Shown here: in pieces, positions 57,032-64,000 of the stretch
Layout of the letters: each line of letters begins with the position of its first letter
Position numbering within the stretch: the first letter of the stretch is position 1
Assembly: GCF_000372825.1 (NCBI RefSeq)
Contig: NZ_KB910516.1
Coordinates: 4,376,511-4,440,510, forward strand
Direction of reading: 5' to 3'
From: Methylobacterium sp. 77
GTDB taxonomy: Bacteria; Pseudomonadota; Alphaproteobacteria; Rhizobiales; Beijerinckiaceae
DNA: 64,000 bases
Position numbers and translations under genes: made by a program
The notes under the pieces: generated by a model
The model's database searches: none
Told to the model about the DNA's origin: nothing
The model's input: the letters and a program-made list of their open reading frames with translations, nothing else

Positions 57032-58417
57032 TTATATAGGCGCCGGACTGCGTTCCGTCAGGGGCTCTTGAGTACTGAATTCGGCGCTGCGCCGCGGTAG
57101 CGTATCCCGCTCGAAGATGTGCCGTGCCCAGGATACGCGCACGACGGCTCCGGTTGCTTGGTGGCCCGATACATTGGAGAGCGTAAGCTGGGCGCCGGAG
57201 CGTTCGATCAGCGTCTTCGCGATGAACAGCCCGAGACCGAGGCCGGCTCCGACGCTGTCGCCGCCGCGTGATTTATCGGGGCTGCGCGTGGTGACGTAGG
57301 GCTCGCCCGCCCGAAGGAGTATCTCGCTGGAGAAGCCCGGCCCGTCGTCGCTGATCTCGAGGGAGACCCGGTCGACGGTCCAGCGCGCCTCGATGACGAC
57401 GCGGGTGGTGGCGAAGTCCACGGCGTTGTCGACGATGTTGGCGAGCCCGAACAGCACGCCGGGATTGCGCCGACAGGCCGGCTCGATGCCGTCGCCGCGG
57501 CTGGTGACGTCGAGGGCGATGCCCATGGCACGCTGCGGCGCCACGAGTTCCTCCACGAGGTGGCTCAGCGATACGGTTTGAAGGATGCCGGCCTCGTCAC
57601 CGTCGAGGGAGGTCAGCTTCGAGAGAATGCCGCGACAGCGATCGACCTGATCGCGCAGGAGGTTGAGGTCTTCCTTCACCGCCGGGGAGGCGGTGGGGGC
57701 GAGCTGGCGCGTGAGCTCCTTGGTGACCAGCATGATCGTACCCAGCGGCGTGCCGAGTTCATGCGCCGCCGCCGCCGCCAGCCCGTCGAGCTGCGACAGG
57801 TGCTGTTCGCGTGCGAGCACGAGTTCGGTGGCCGCGAGGGCCTGGGCGAGCTGGCGGGTTTCCTCGGCGACTTTCCAGGCATAGACGCCGGTAAAAGCGG
57901 TGCCGAGCAGGATCGCGGTCCACACGCCCGAGACATAGAGAAAGGGAAGTTCGAGCCGCCCGTCGGCGAACCACGGCAGCGGCCGATGGAGCAGCGCCAG
58001 CATGGTCGCGAGCCCGACGGCGAGAAGGCCCAAAGCCAGGGTCCGCTCGGGGGGAAGGGCGGTGGCCGAAATCAGCACCGGGGCGAGGAAGAGCAGGGAG
58101 AACGGATTCTGCAGGCCACCGGTGAGGAAGAGGAGAGCCGCAAGCTGGATGATGTCGAAGGCGAGCAGCAGGGCCGCCGAATCGTCGCTCAGACGGTAGC
58201 TCGCCGGAAACCGGATCCTCAGGGCGAGATTGAGCCAGGACGATGCCGCGATCACGAGGAAGCACCAGCCGAAGGGCAGGGGCAGGCCGAGCCCGAACTG
58301 CGCGCCGACGACGGCCGCGCTCTGCCCGGTGATCGCGAGCCAGCGCAGGCGCACGAACGTGTCGAGGCGCAGGTGGCGGGCGTCGCGGACGAAGCCGTTG
58401 GTGCTCATGTCGATCAT
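57032..58417 (-). CDS. regB: RegB/ActS-type redox sensor histidine kinase
   Basis: A 461-residue sensor with six membrane helices (about 25-180), a H-box with His219 (AAAHELGTPL) and an ATPase domain (NIVDNAVDFA, DDGPGFS, GLGLGLFIAKTLIE). It keeps two known redox-sensing features: the quinone-binding loop GGLQNPF (100-106) and the redox-active cysteine (Cys261 in DQVDRCRGIL). It should respond to oxygen or quinone state and phosphorylate RegA. A later ATG (58408) is an alternative start; no good ribosome site favours either. Confidence 0.94.
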   Translation of the reverse strand: MIDMSTNGFVRDARHLRLDTFVRLRWLAITGQSAAVVGAQFGLGLPLPFGWCFLVIAASSWLNLALRIRFPASYRLSDDSAALLLAFDIIQLAALLFLTGGLQNPFSLLFLAPVLISATALPPERTLALGLLAVGLATMLALLHRPLPWFADGRLELPFLYVSGVWTAILLGTAFTGVYAWKVAEETRQLAQALAATELVLAREQHLSQLDGLAAAAAHELGTPLGTIMLVTKELTRQLAPTASPAVKEDLNLLRDQVDRCRGILSKLTSLDGDEAGILQTVSLSHLVEELVAPQRAMGIALDVTSRGDGIEPACRRNPGVLFGLANIVDNAVDFATTRVVIEARWTVDRVSLEISDDGPGFSSEILLRAGEPYVTTRSPDKSRGGDSVGAGLGLGLFIAKTLIERSGAQLTLSNVSGHQATGAVVRVSWARHIFERDTLPRRSAEFSTQEPLTERSPAPI

Positions 58418-58570
58418 GTATGCGCAACGATAGCGCTCGCCGGGCGGTAATCCATCCTCCCGTCGACGATTGCGCGCACCATTGCGCAGTCTGCACGCCG
58501 AACGTTTTTCGGAGAGCCGCGTTCTCTACCGCGTTCCAGCGCTCGGCACAGACGAGGAAGAGGTACGGAT

Positions 58571-59839
58571 ATGAGCTTGGCCTACACCTGGTACGAGCTC
58601 GGGCGCATGATGACGGCGCCGGCGCGCCTCTCGGCGGATGTGATCAAGCACAGTCTTCAAAACCCGGCCAATCCGCTGGCCTACTCGCCCTACGCCAAGT
58701 CCATGGCCGCCGCCTGCGAGATGTTCGAGCGCGGAACCCGCCGCTATGCCAAACCGACCTTCGGTTTCACCGGCACCCGGGTCGACGGGACCAGCGTGCC
58801 CGTGAGCGAACGGGTGGTGTGGGAGAAGCCGTTCTGCCGGGTGGTGACCTTCGACCGCTCCTTCCAGCGCGGCCAGCCCGAGCCCCAGCCCAAACTGCTG
58901 ATCGTGGCGCCGATGTCGGGGCACTACGCCACGCTCCTGCGCGGGACCGTGGAGGCGATGCTTCCCGATCATCAGGTCTTCATCACCGACTGGATGGATG
59001 CGCGCCTCGTGCCGATCACCGAGGGGCGGTTCGATCTCGACACCTATATCGACTACCTGAAGGAGATCTTCCTCGCCCTCGGACCGGATCTTCACATCAT
59101 GGCCGTGTGCCAGCCGGCGGTGCCGGTCCTGGCCACGGTGGCGTTGATGGAGGCGCAGGGGCTGACGCCGCTGCCCTGCACCATGACCCTGATGGGCGGC
59201 CCCATCGATACCCGTCGTTCGCCGACGGCCGTCAATTGCCTGGCGCAGGAGCGCGGCACGGAATGGTTCGAGCGGAACTGCATCACCGTCGTTCCGCTCA
59301 TGTATCCGGGCGCCATGCGCAGCGTCTATCCCGGCTTCTTCCAGCTCGGCGGCTTCATGGCGATGAACCTCGACCGCCACGTCAACGCCCATGCCGAGAT
59401 GTTCGACCATCTCGTCACCGGCGACGGCGATTCGGCCGAGAAACATCGCGAATTCTATGACGAATATCTCGCCGTGATGGACCTGACCGCGGAATTCTAC
59501 CTCCAGACGGTCAAGACGGTCTTCGTCGACCATGCGCTGCCGAAGGGCGAGATGCTTCACCATGGCGAGCGGGTGGATCTCACCGCCATCCGCTCCTGCG
59601 CGATCCTCGCCATCGAGGGTGAGAACGACGACATTTCCGGGGTCGGACAGACCAAGTCGTCCCTCGACCTGACGCCGAACCTGCCCGCAGAGCGCAAGGC
59701 CTATCACCTGCAGGAGCGGGTCGGGCATTACGGCGTCTTCAACGGCTCGCGCTATCGCACGACGATCGCGCCGAGGATCGCGTCCTTCATCCGCGAGATG
59801 CAGGGACTGCCGGCGATCCCCCAACGCCCGGCGGCGTGA
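58571..59839 (+). CDS. phaZ: Intracellular polyhydroxyalkanoate depolymerase
   Basis: A 422-residue intracellular PHB depolymerase. The active-site nucleophile is probably Cys180 in AVCQPAVPV (these enzymes use Cys rather than Ser); the base is likely in VGHYGVFNG near 392 and the acid is in EGENDDISG. It mobilises PHB granules as carbon and energy reserve. It is divergent from regB with a 153-base shared promoter region, which hints at redox control but does not prove it. GAAGAGGTACGGAT precedes the ATG. Confidence 0.93.
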   Translation: MSLAYTWYELGRMMTAPARLSADVIKHSLQNPANPLAYSPYAKSMAAACEMFERGTRRYAKPTFGFTGTRVDGTSVPVSERVVWEKPFCRVVTFDRSFQRGQPEPQPKLLIVAPMSGHYATLLRGTVEAMLPDHQVFITDWMDARLVPITEGRFDLDTYIDYLKEIFLALGPDLHIMAVCQPAVPVLATVALMEAQGLTPLPCTMTLMGGPIDTRRSPTAVNCLAQERGTEWFERNCITVVPLMYPGAMRSVYPGFFQLGGFMAMNLDRHVNAHAEMFDHLVTGDGDSAEKHREFYDEYLAVMDLTAEFYLQTVKTVFVDHALPKGEMLHHGERVDLTAIRSCAILAIEGENDDISGVGQTKSSLDLTPNLPAERKAYHLQERVGHYGVFNGSRYRTTIAPRIASFIREMQGLPAIPQRPAA

Positions 59840-59922
59840 TGCACCGGGCGGAACGCGCGAAAGTTCTGGACTCGAGCGACGGGCCGATGGCGGCCGTGTG
59901 AGGCTGCGGCTAAGCTGCGGCC

Positions 59923-60657
59923 ATGAGAGTCGCCCTGCTGCGTGGGTCCGATCCCGACCATATCGACATCCTCCACGAAGGCGCGAAGCTTCGTGTCACC
60001 CTGCGTCGCCGGCCCACGGCCCGGCGATTGACCCTGCGCGTGTCGAGTGCGACCGGCGAAGTGGTGATGACATTGCCGGCACGGACGTCGGTCTCCGTCG
60101 CCCGCACCTTCGCGGTGAGCCATGGCGGCTGGATCGCGATGCGGCTCGCGAAACTGCCCGAGCGGGTCGCCTTCGAGGCCGGGGCCGAACTGCCCCTGCG
60201 CGGCGTCGCTCATCGCATCGTTCACCGCAGCGAGCGCAGCGGCGTGACGCTGCTGGCCGAGGATGACGATCGTCCCGTGCTGTCGGTGGCCTGCGAGGCG
60301 CCGCACCTGCCGCGTCGGGTCCAAGATTTCCTGGAGCGGGAGGTCCGCAAGGATCTCGCGACGTCCGTGGCGACCTATACCGCGAAGCTCGGGCAGGGGC
60401 CGAAGCGGATCACGATCCGCGACACCCGCTCGCGTTGGGGCTCCTGCACGGCGCGAGGCGAATTGAACTTCTCATGGCGCCTCATCCTGGCGCCGCCCCT
60501 AGTGCTCGATTACCTCGTGGCGCACGAGATGGCCCACTTACGGGAGATGAACCACTCCTCCCGCTTCTGGTCTCTGCTGGAATCGCTGTGCCCGAACGTC
60601 GAGGATGCCGAGCGCTGGCTCAAGCGCAACGGCGCGAGCCTCCATCGCTACGGCTGA
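59923..60657 (+). CDS. YgjP/DUF45-type metal-dependent hydrolase
   Basis: A 244-residue cytoplasmic protein of the SprT/M48-like YgjP family. The zinc motif HEMAHLREMNH is at 201-211 and the preceding strand has RSRWGSCTARGELNFSWRLILAP, typical of the family. Such proteins are probable metalloproteases; the substrate is unknown. It is 83 bases after phaZ. Confidence 0.88.
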   Translation: MRVALLRGSDPDHIDILHEGAKLRVTLRRRPTARRLTLRVSSATGEVVMTLPARTSVSVARTFAVSHGGWIAMRLAKLPERVAFEAGAELPLRGVAHRIVHRSERSGVTLLAEDDDRPVLSVACEAPHLPRRVQDFLEREVRKDLATSVATYTAKLGQGPKRITIRDTRSRWGSCTARGELNFSWRLILAPPLVLDYLVAHEMAHLREMNHSSRFWSLLESLCPNVEDAERWLKRNGASLHRYG

Positions 60658-60674
60658 CGAGCGCGGCCGAATTC

Positions 60675-61052
60675 CTACCCGCGAACGCGCAGGACCCGGT
60701 CGCGCGCGACCCGCTCCGCCGGCCATGTCGGGCGAGCGTCGACGTCGCCCGGCCGCATGGTGCGGGGCGCCACGCTGTCGCAGACTTCGCGCTGACGCAG
60801 GATCGTCGGATTGCCGAACTCGTCGAGGCGGCGGACATACCCGCCATCCCGGCAGAAGCCTGCGATCTCGGCGGAATTCGTATTGACCCGTCCGCCCGGC
60901 ATGCGCCGGATCGGCCGGTGCTCGACCACGAGCGGACCGTCGCGGTTGAGCGAGCGTTCGACATAGGTGGTCTCGTCGACCGGCAGGGATTGGGCCGAGG
61001 CGGGGGCGATCCCGGCAAGGATCAGGAACGCGGCGGTAGCTCTGAATCGCAT
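60675..61052 (-). CDS. Exported hypothetical protein
   Basis: A 125-residue protein with a signal peptide (hydrophobic 5-18, cleavage after ASA, about residue 20). The mature domain is about 105 residues with beta-type patterns and two cysteines (GFCRDGGY and REVCDSV), which could form a disulfide. I recognise no family. I start at the ATG at 61052; the frame continues to 61514 only through sequence antisense to the next gene. It converges on the metallopeptidase gene. Confidence 0.65.
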   Translation of the reverse strand: MRFRATAAFLILAGIAPASAQSLPVDETTYVERSLNRDGPLVVEHRPIRRMPGGRVNTNSAEIAGFCRDGGYVRRLDEFGNPTILRQREVCDSVAPRTMRPGDVDARPTWPAERVARDRVLRVRG

Positions 61053-61316
61053 GGCTGGGTCCGTAGGCGTTTGTGGCTTTACCCTGGGAATTAGGGCGTC
61101 TTCTCGGAGAACGATAGTCCGCGATGGTAAACTTGTGGTCACGCTTGACACAGAATAGCCGCGCATGGTCGGAACACCGCGGGTTTCATCCGGTGCCCCT
61201 GGCCATGAGGGGCTCGAGGCGAGAGGGATCGGCGCGTGGGTTTTCGAGGATTGCTGAGGCGCGCAAGGCCGGTCGCCGATGGTCGGGCGACCATTCTCGG
61301 GCGTCTCGCCAGGTTC

Positions 61317-61376
61317 AGCTTCACAAGGATCAGCTTCACAAGGACCGGCATGACAAGGACAGGCATGACGAGGACA
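61317..61376 (+). repeat. Four 15-base tandem repeats at the start of an IalB-like gene
   Basis: Units of 15 bases: AGCTTCACAAGGATC, AGCTTCACAAGGACC, GGCATGACAAGGACA, GGCATGACGAGGACA. Each keeps AAGGA or GAGGA, and the last two contain an ATG. The repeats stay in frame and encode repeated Phe/Met-Thr-Arg-Thr/Ile units before the signal peptide. Confidence 0.85.
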
Positions 61377-61868
61377 GGTTTGGCCTGCCTCGTCGGACTG
61401 GCCGGCATGACACTCGCTGGCAATGGCCGCGCCGAGGCGCAGGGCATGGTGCGCAACACCTACGGTGACTGGCAGCTCCGCTGCGAGACACCGGCCGGAG
61501 CCAAGGCCGAACAATGTGCCATGGTCCAGTATCTGGCCGCCGAGGACCGGCCGAACCTCACCCTCGTCGTCATCGTGCTCAAGACCGCCGACAATCGCGG
61601 CTATCTGCTGCGCGTGGTGGCGCCGCTGGGCGTCCTCCTGCCGTCGGGGCTCGGTTTGAAGATCGACAAGACCGATGTCGGCCGGGCCGGCTTCGTCCGC
61701 TGCCTGACCACGGGCTGCGTCGCCGAGGTGGTGATGGACGACAACCTCATCAAGCAGTTCAGCGCAGGGGCGCAGGCCACGTTCATCGTGTTCCAGACCC
61801 CGGAGGAGGGCGTCGGCATTCCCCTCTCGATGAAGGGGTTCGGCGATGGGTTCGCCAGCCTGAAATAG
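61350..61868 (+). CDS. Invasion-associated locus B (IalB) family protein
   Basis: A 172-residue exported protein. After a signal peptide (hydrophobic LACLVGLAGMTLA, cleavage after AEA) the mature domain has YGDWQLRCETPAGAKAEQCAMVQYL and GLGLKIDKTDVGRAGFVRCLTTGCVAEVVMDD, typical of the IalB family, whose Bartonella member affects host-cell entry; the general role is unknown. Start uncertain: ATG at 61350 and 61365 each follow an AAGGA inside the tandem repeats, and a GTG at 61236 has GAGAGGGA 7 bases upstream and would add 38 residues of Arg-rich sequence. I prefer 61350, which gives a normal signal peptide. Confidence 0.85.
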   Translation: MTRTGMTRTGLACLVGLAGMTLAGNGRAEAQGMVRNTYGDWQLRCETPAGAKAEQCAMVQYLAAEDRPNLTLVVIVLKTADNRGYLLRVVAPLGVLLPSGLGLKIDKTDVGRAGFVRCLTTGCVAEVVMDDNLIKQFSAGAQATFIVFQTPEEGVGIPLSMKGFGDGFASLK

Positions 61869-61909
61869 GCCTGTTCCGGCGTCGTGCGCCGGCGTTTCAG
61901 CGGGATCGT

Positions 61910-62545
61910 ATGATGCGGATACGTGCGAGGACGGTCGGGCTGGCCCTGATCGCGGCCCTGCTGCCCTGGGCGGCCGAGGCCGAGGACGGCAACTGGTTCT
62001 CCAACATGCTCAAATACGGCGGGACCACGGTTCCGCCGTCCCAGGGGCCTGACCTCGGCGAGGTCTACTGCCCCACCATCGATGTCGGCGAGAACGGTGC
62101 CGCCCTGCGCAGCTACGGCGGACGGGCCGACGACAACGCGGCCCTGCGCAGCCAGATCACCCTCGGACGCCTCGCCCGCGAATGCGTCCGATTGGCCGAT
62201 GGTTCGGTCAGCGTGAAAGTCGGCGTCGAGGGCCAGGTTCTGCTCGGGCCGCAGGGGCGTCCCGGACGGTTCGAGGCCCCGGTCTATTTCACGATCAAGG
62301 CCGGCGACCAGACGATCGTGACGCGGGCACGCAAGGTGCCGGTGTCGATCGGGGCCGGCGAGGCGCAGGGCCTGTTCTCGGTCATCGAGGATAATCTCGT
62401 CGTGCCGCGTCCCCTGAGCGAGAGCTACGAGATTGGCGTCTCTCTCCACGGCAATCCGGGGAAGGCCGCGGCACCGCGCAAGCGCAAGAAGGCGCCGGCC
62501 AACGCCGCAGTGCCGACCGAATCCGCTCCCGGCGCCGCACAATAG
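61910..62545 (+). CDS. Exported hypothetical protein
   Basis: A 211-residue protein. The signal peptide (IRARTVGLALIAALLPWAAEA) is followed by a mature domain rich in beta patterns with two cysteines (VYCPTI and RECVRL). The C-terminal about 30 residues are a Lys/Ala/Pro-rich tail. The family is unknown to me; the layout suggests a periplasmic or lipid-associated protein. It starts 41 bases after the IalB-like gene in the same direction. Confidence 0.75.
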   Translation: MMRIRARTVGLALIAALLPWAAEAEDGNWFSNMLKYGGTTVPPSQGPDLGEVYCPTIDVGENGAALRSYGGRADDNAALRSQITLGRLARECVRLADGSVSVKVGVEGQVLLGPQGRPGRFEAPVYFTIKAGDQTIVTRARKVPVSIGAGEAQGLFSVIEDNLVVPRPLSESYEIGVSLHGNPGKAAAPRKRKKAPANAAVPTESAPGAAQ

Positions 62546-62605
62546 GCTCGCGGGAGATCCGAGACTCTTGGGGCGGATGCCTCGTCGCAGAAGCCGTCGC
62601 ATAAA

Positions 62606-62642
62606 AAGAAGGGGGCCGCCGCTCGCGCGAGGCCCCCTTCTT
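62606..62642. terminator. Bidirectional terminator
   Basis: A 12-bp stem (AAGAAGGGGGCC and GGCCCCCTTCTT) with a 13-base loop and an A-run on the left. It lies between the convergent exported protein (plus) and purC (minus); read on the minus strand the T-run after the stem comes from 62605 downward. Confidence 0.75.
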
Positions 62643-62722
62643 CGTTCCGTATCGATTACGGCGCGTCCTATTCCCAGTCTCACCGAGCCCGACCCATCGG
62701 TCACGCTCATCGAGGTCTGGTG

Positions 62723-63517
62723 TTACTGCACCAGGCGCGGGCCGCCGGACTGAACCTTCTCGTTCTCGGACATGATGCCGAGACGCTTGGCCACTTCCGT
62801 ATAGGCCTCGATCAGGCCGCCGAGATCCTTGCGGAAGCGGTCCTTGTCGAGCTTGTCCTGGCTCTTGATGTCCCACAGCCGGCACGAATCCGGCGAGATC
62901 TCATCGGCCACGACGATGCGCATCAGGTCGCCTTCCCAGAGGCGGCCGGTCTCGATCTTGAAGTCCACGAGGCGGATGCCGACGCCGAGGAAGAGGCCCG
63001 ACAGGAAATCGTTGACGCGGATGGCGAGGGCCATGATGTCGTCGATCTCCTGGGGCGTCGCCCAGCCGAACGCGGTAATGTGCTCTTCCGACACCATCGG
63101 GTCGTTGAGCGCGTCGTTCTTGTAATAGAACTCGATGATCGAGCGCGGCAGCTGCGTGCCTTCCTCGAGGCCGAGGCGGGTGGCGAGCGAACCGGCGGCG
63201 ACGTTGCGCACCACCACCTCGAGCGGGATGATCTCGACTTCGCGGATCAGCTGCTCGCGCATGTTGAGGCGGCGGATGAAGTGGGTCGGCACGCCGATAT
63301 CGTTGAGGTGCTGGAACACGAACTCGGAAATCCGGTTGTTCAGCACGCCCTTGCCGTCGATGACCTCGTGCTTCTGCGCGTTGAAGGCGGTCGCGTCATC
63401 CTTGAAGTGCTGGATGAGCGTCCCCGGCTCGGGTCCTTCGTAGAGGACCTTCGCCTTGCCCTCGTAGATGCGACGGCGGCGGTTCATAGGCGTATACCGT
63501 GGTTTGAGGAAGTCCAT
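62723..63517 (-). CDS. purC: SAICAR synthase PurC
   Basis: A 264-residue enzyme that joins CAIR with aspartate in purine synthesis. Family marks: [69 protein letters not shown] and LVDFKIETG. The ATG at 63517 has AAGGAG 9 bases upstream; the family also often starts at the ATG at 63487, which has no ribosome site. Three frames upstream to 63595 are not needed. Confidence 0.94.
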   Translation of the reverse strand: MDFLKPRYTPMNRRRRIYEGKAKVLYEGPEPGTLIQHFKDDATAFNAQKHEVIDGKGVLNNRISEFVFQHLNDIGVPTHFIRRLNMREQLIREVEIIPLEVVVRNVAAGSLATRLGLEEGTQLPRSIIEFYYKNDALNDPMVSEEHITAFGWATPQEIDDIMALAIRVNDFLSGLFLGVGIRLVDFKIETGRLWEGDLMRIVVADEISPDSCRLWDIKSQDKLDKDRFRKDLGGLIEAYTEVAKRLGIMSENEKVQSGGPRLVQ

Positions 63518-63678
63518 GGGCCGTGACTCCTTCGGACAGACGATGTGCGGAATCCGCGGCGTGGCGGCCTCGGTGAGACCGGGCCGCGAGAACACATCGT
63601 TTGTCGAAAGCCTCGACGACCGTGGCGCAAACTACCCGAAGCGGGTTTGCAGTACAACGCGTACCCCGGCAGCCCGGC

Positions 63679-63714
63679 TGTGCAGGGCGAGCGGGATGTG
63701 CAGGGTGAGCGCGA
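63679..63714. repeat. Tandem 18-base repeat
   Basis: TGTGCAGGGCGAGCGGGA is followed directly by TGTGCAGGGTGAGCGCGA (two mismatches), in the purC-nth spacer. It could be a local slippage duplication. Confidence 0.6.
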
Positions 63715-63790
63715 TGCGTGGCGGACGCCGTCCCTCGACCGCCCGGCTGGTCACCGCAGGTTTACCCGCACTCTGATCCCGGTCTGTCTC

Positions 63791-64000
63791 TCACGCCGCG
63801 ATGGTCTTGCTCGGATAGGTGCAGAGGTCGGCGATGAGGCAGGTGGGGCATTCGGGACGTCGCGCCTTGCAGACGTAGCGACCGAACAGGATCAGCCAAT
63901 GGTGGGCATTGAGGCGGAACGGCTCCGGCACGATCGCCTCCAACCCCGCCTGGACCTTGTCGGTGGTCGGCGCGACTACGAGGGGAATGCGGTTCGAGAC
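63791..64000 (-). CDS. nth: Endonuclease III (C-terminal part)
   Basis: The last 69 residues of a DNA glycosylase/AP lyase that removes oxidised pyrimidines; the gene continues beyond the window. The [4Fe-4S] cluster loop is intact: Cys-x6-Cys-x2-Cys-x5-Cys (CKARRPECPTCLIADLC), which is diagnostic for Nth/MutY proteins. HHWLILFGRYVC before it is typical of Nth. MutY has the same cluster, but Nth is favoured because the protein ends shortly after it. Confidence 0.85.
   Translation of the reverse strand, partial: VSNRIPLVVAPTTDKVQAGLEAIVPEPFRLNAHHWLILFGRYVCKARRPECPTCLIADLCTYPSKTIAA

Noticed and set aside
58505..58540. Second LexA box near phaZ (GTTC repeats)
   Set aside because: The two GTTC elements are 8 bases apart, not 7, and are not in a known SOS gene context.

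Overview
The window reads as a stretch of core chromosome from a GC-rich alphaproteobacterium of the order Hyphomicrobiales. A Methylobacterium-like organism is my best guess, made from remembered protein families and not from any search. Lineage pointers are FlbT/FlaF control of flagellin, an Hsp20-DUF1150 pair, a short ProRS, the nuoN-birA-rnj-mce-DUF1467-proS-lolC-lolD order, RegB/RegA, an IalB-type protein, and the DUF4164-zapA-6S RNA-fthC order. I see no prophage, insertion sequence, CRISPR array, tRNA or rRNA.

Layout. 1-1477: end of a molybdate ABC transporter (modB, modC). 1636-5861: flagellin island with a FlaG-like protein, two near-identical tandem flagellins, flbT and a convergent flaF. 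6160-7084: three small unrecognised proteins. 7187-10621: exbB-exbD-tonB operon with a leading secreted protein and a trailing phosphoesterase. 11198-14223: Hsp20, DUF1150, alpha/beta hydrolase and a glycosyltransferase. 14393-14935: infC, probably starting at ATT. 15055-18813: glycogen-debranching-type enzyme and a second glycosyltransferase. 19286-34819: complete nuoA-N operon for respiratory complex I, followed by birA, RNase J, methylmalonyl-CoA epimerase and DUF1467 (to 38235). 38813-42180: proS and the lipoprotein-release ABC transporter lolC-lolD.

42425-44565: a perfect alphaproteobacterial LexA box in front of a 34-residue membrane protein, then a MotA/TolQ-like plus OmpA-like pair on the other strand. 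44686-47005: YmdB-type phosphoesterase, 5-formyl-THF cyclo-ligase, 6S RNA, ZapA and DUF4164. 47430-53337: gap, a coiled-coil membrane protein, pgk, fba, a divergent ThiE-like protein and a Sel1-repeat protein. 53477-55869: inositol monophosphatase, apt, purQ and purS. 56033-58417: small membrane protein and the RegA/RegB redox two-component system. 58571-62545: PHB depolymerase, a zinc metallopeptidase and three exported proteins. 62723-64000: purC and the C-terminal end of nth.

The genes are mostly housekeeping: complex I energy conservation with redox sensing by RegBA, central carbon flow through GAPDH/PGK/FBA, carbon storage (PHB and probably glycogen), purine synthesis, envelope energisation and motility. 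The least explained and most interesting item is the LexA-boxed 34-aa membrane protein at 42472-42576. In placement and size it resembles the SOS-induced division inhibitor SidA of Caulobacter, although I see no homology by eye. Other points worth a look are a 13-codon mini-cistron coupled to nuoG, the ATT start of infC, a nucleic-acid-binding-like tail on NuoE, a histidine-rich loop in NuoL, and 15-bp tandem repeats that duplicate the start region of an IalB-like gene.
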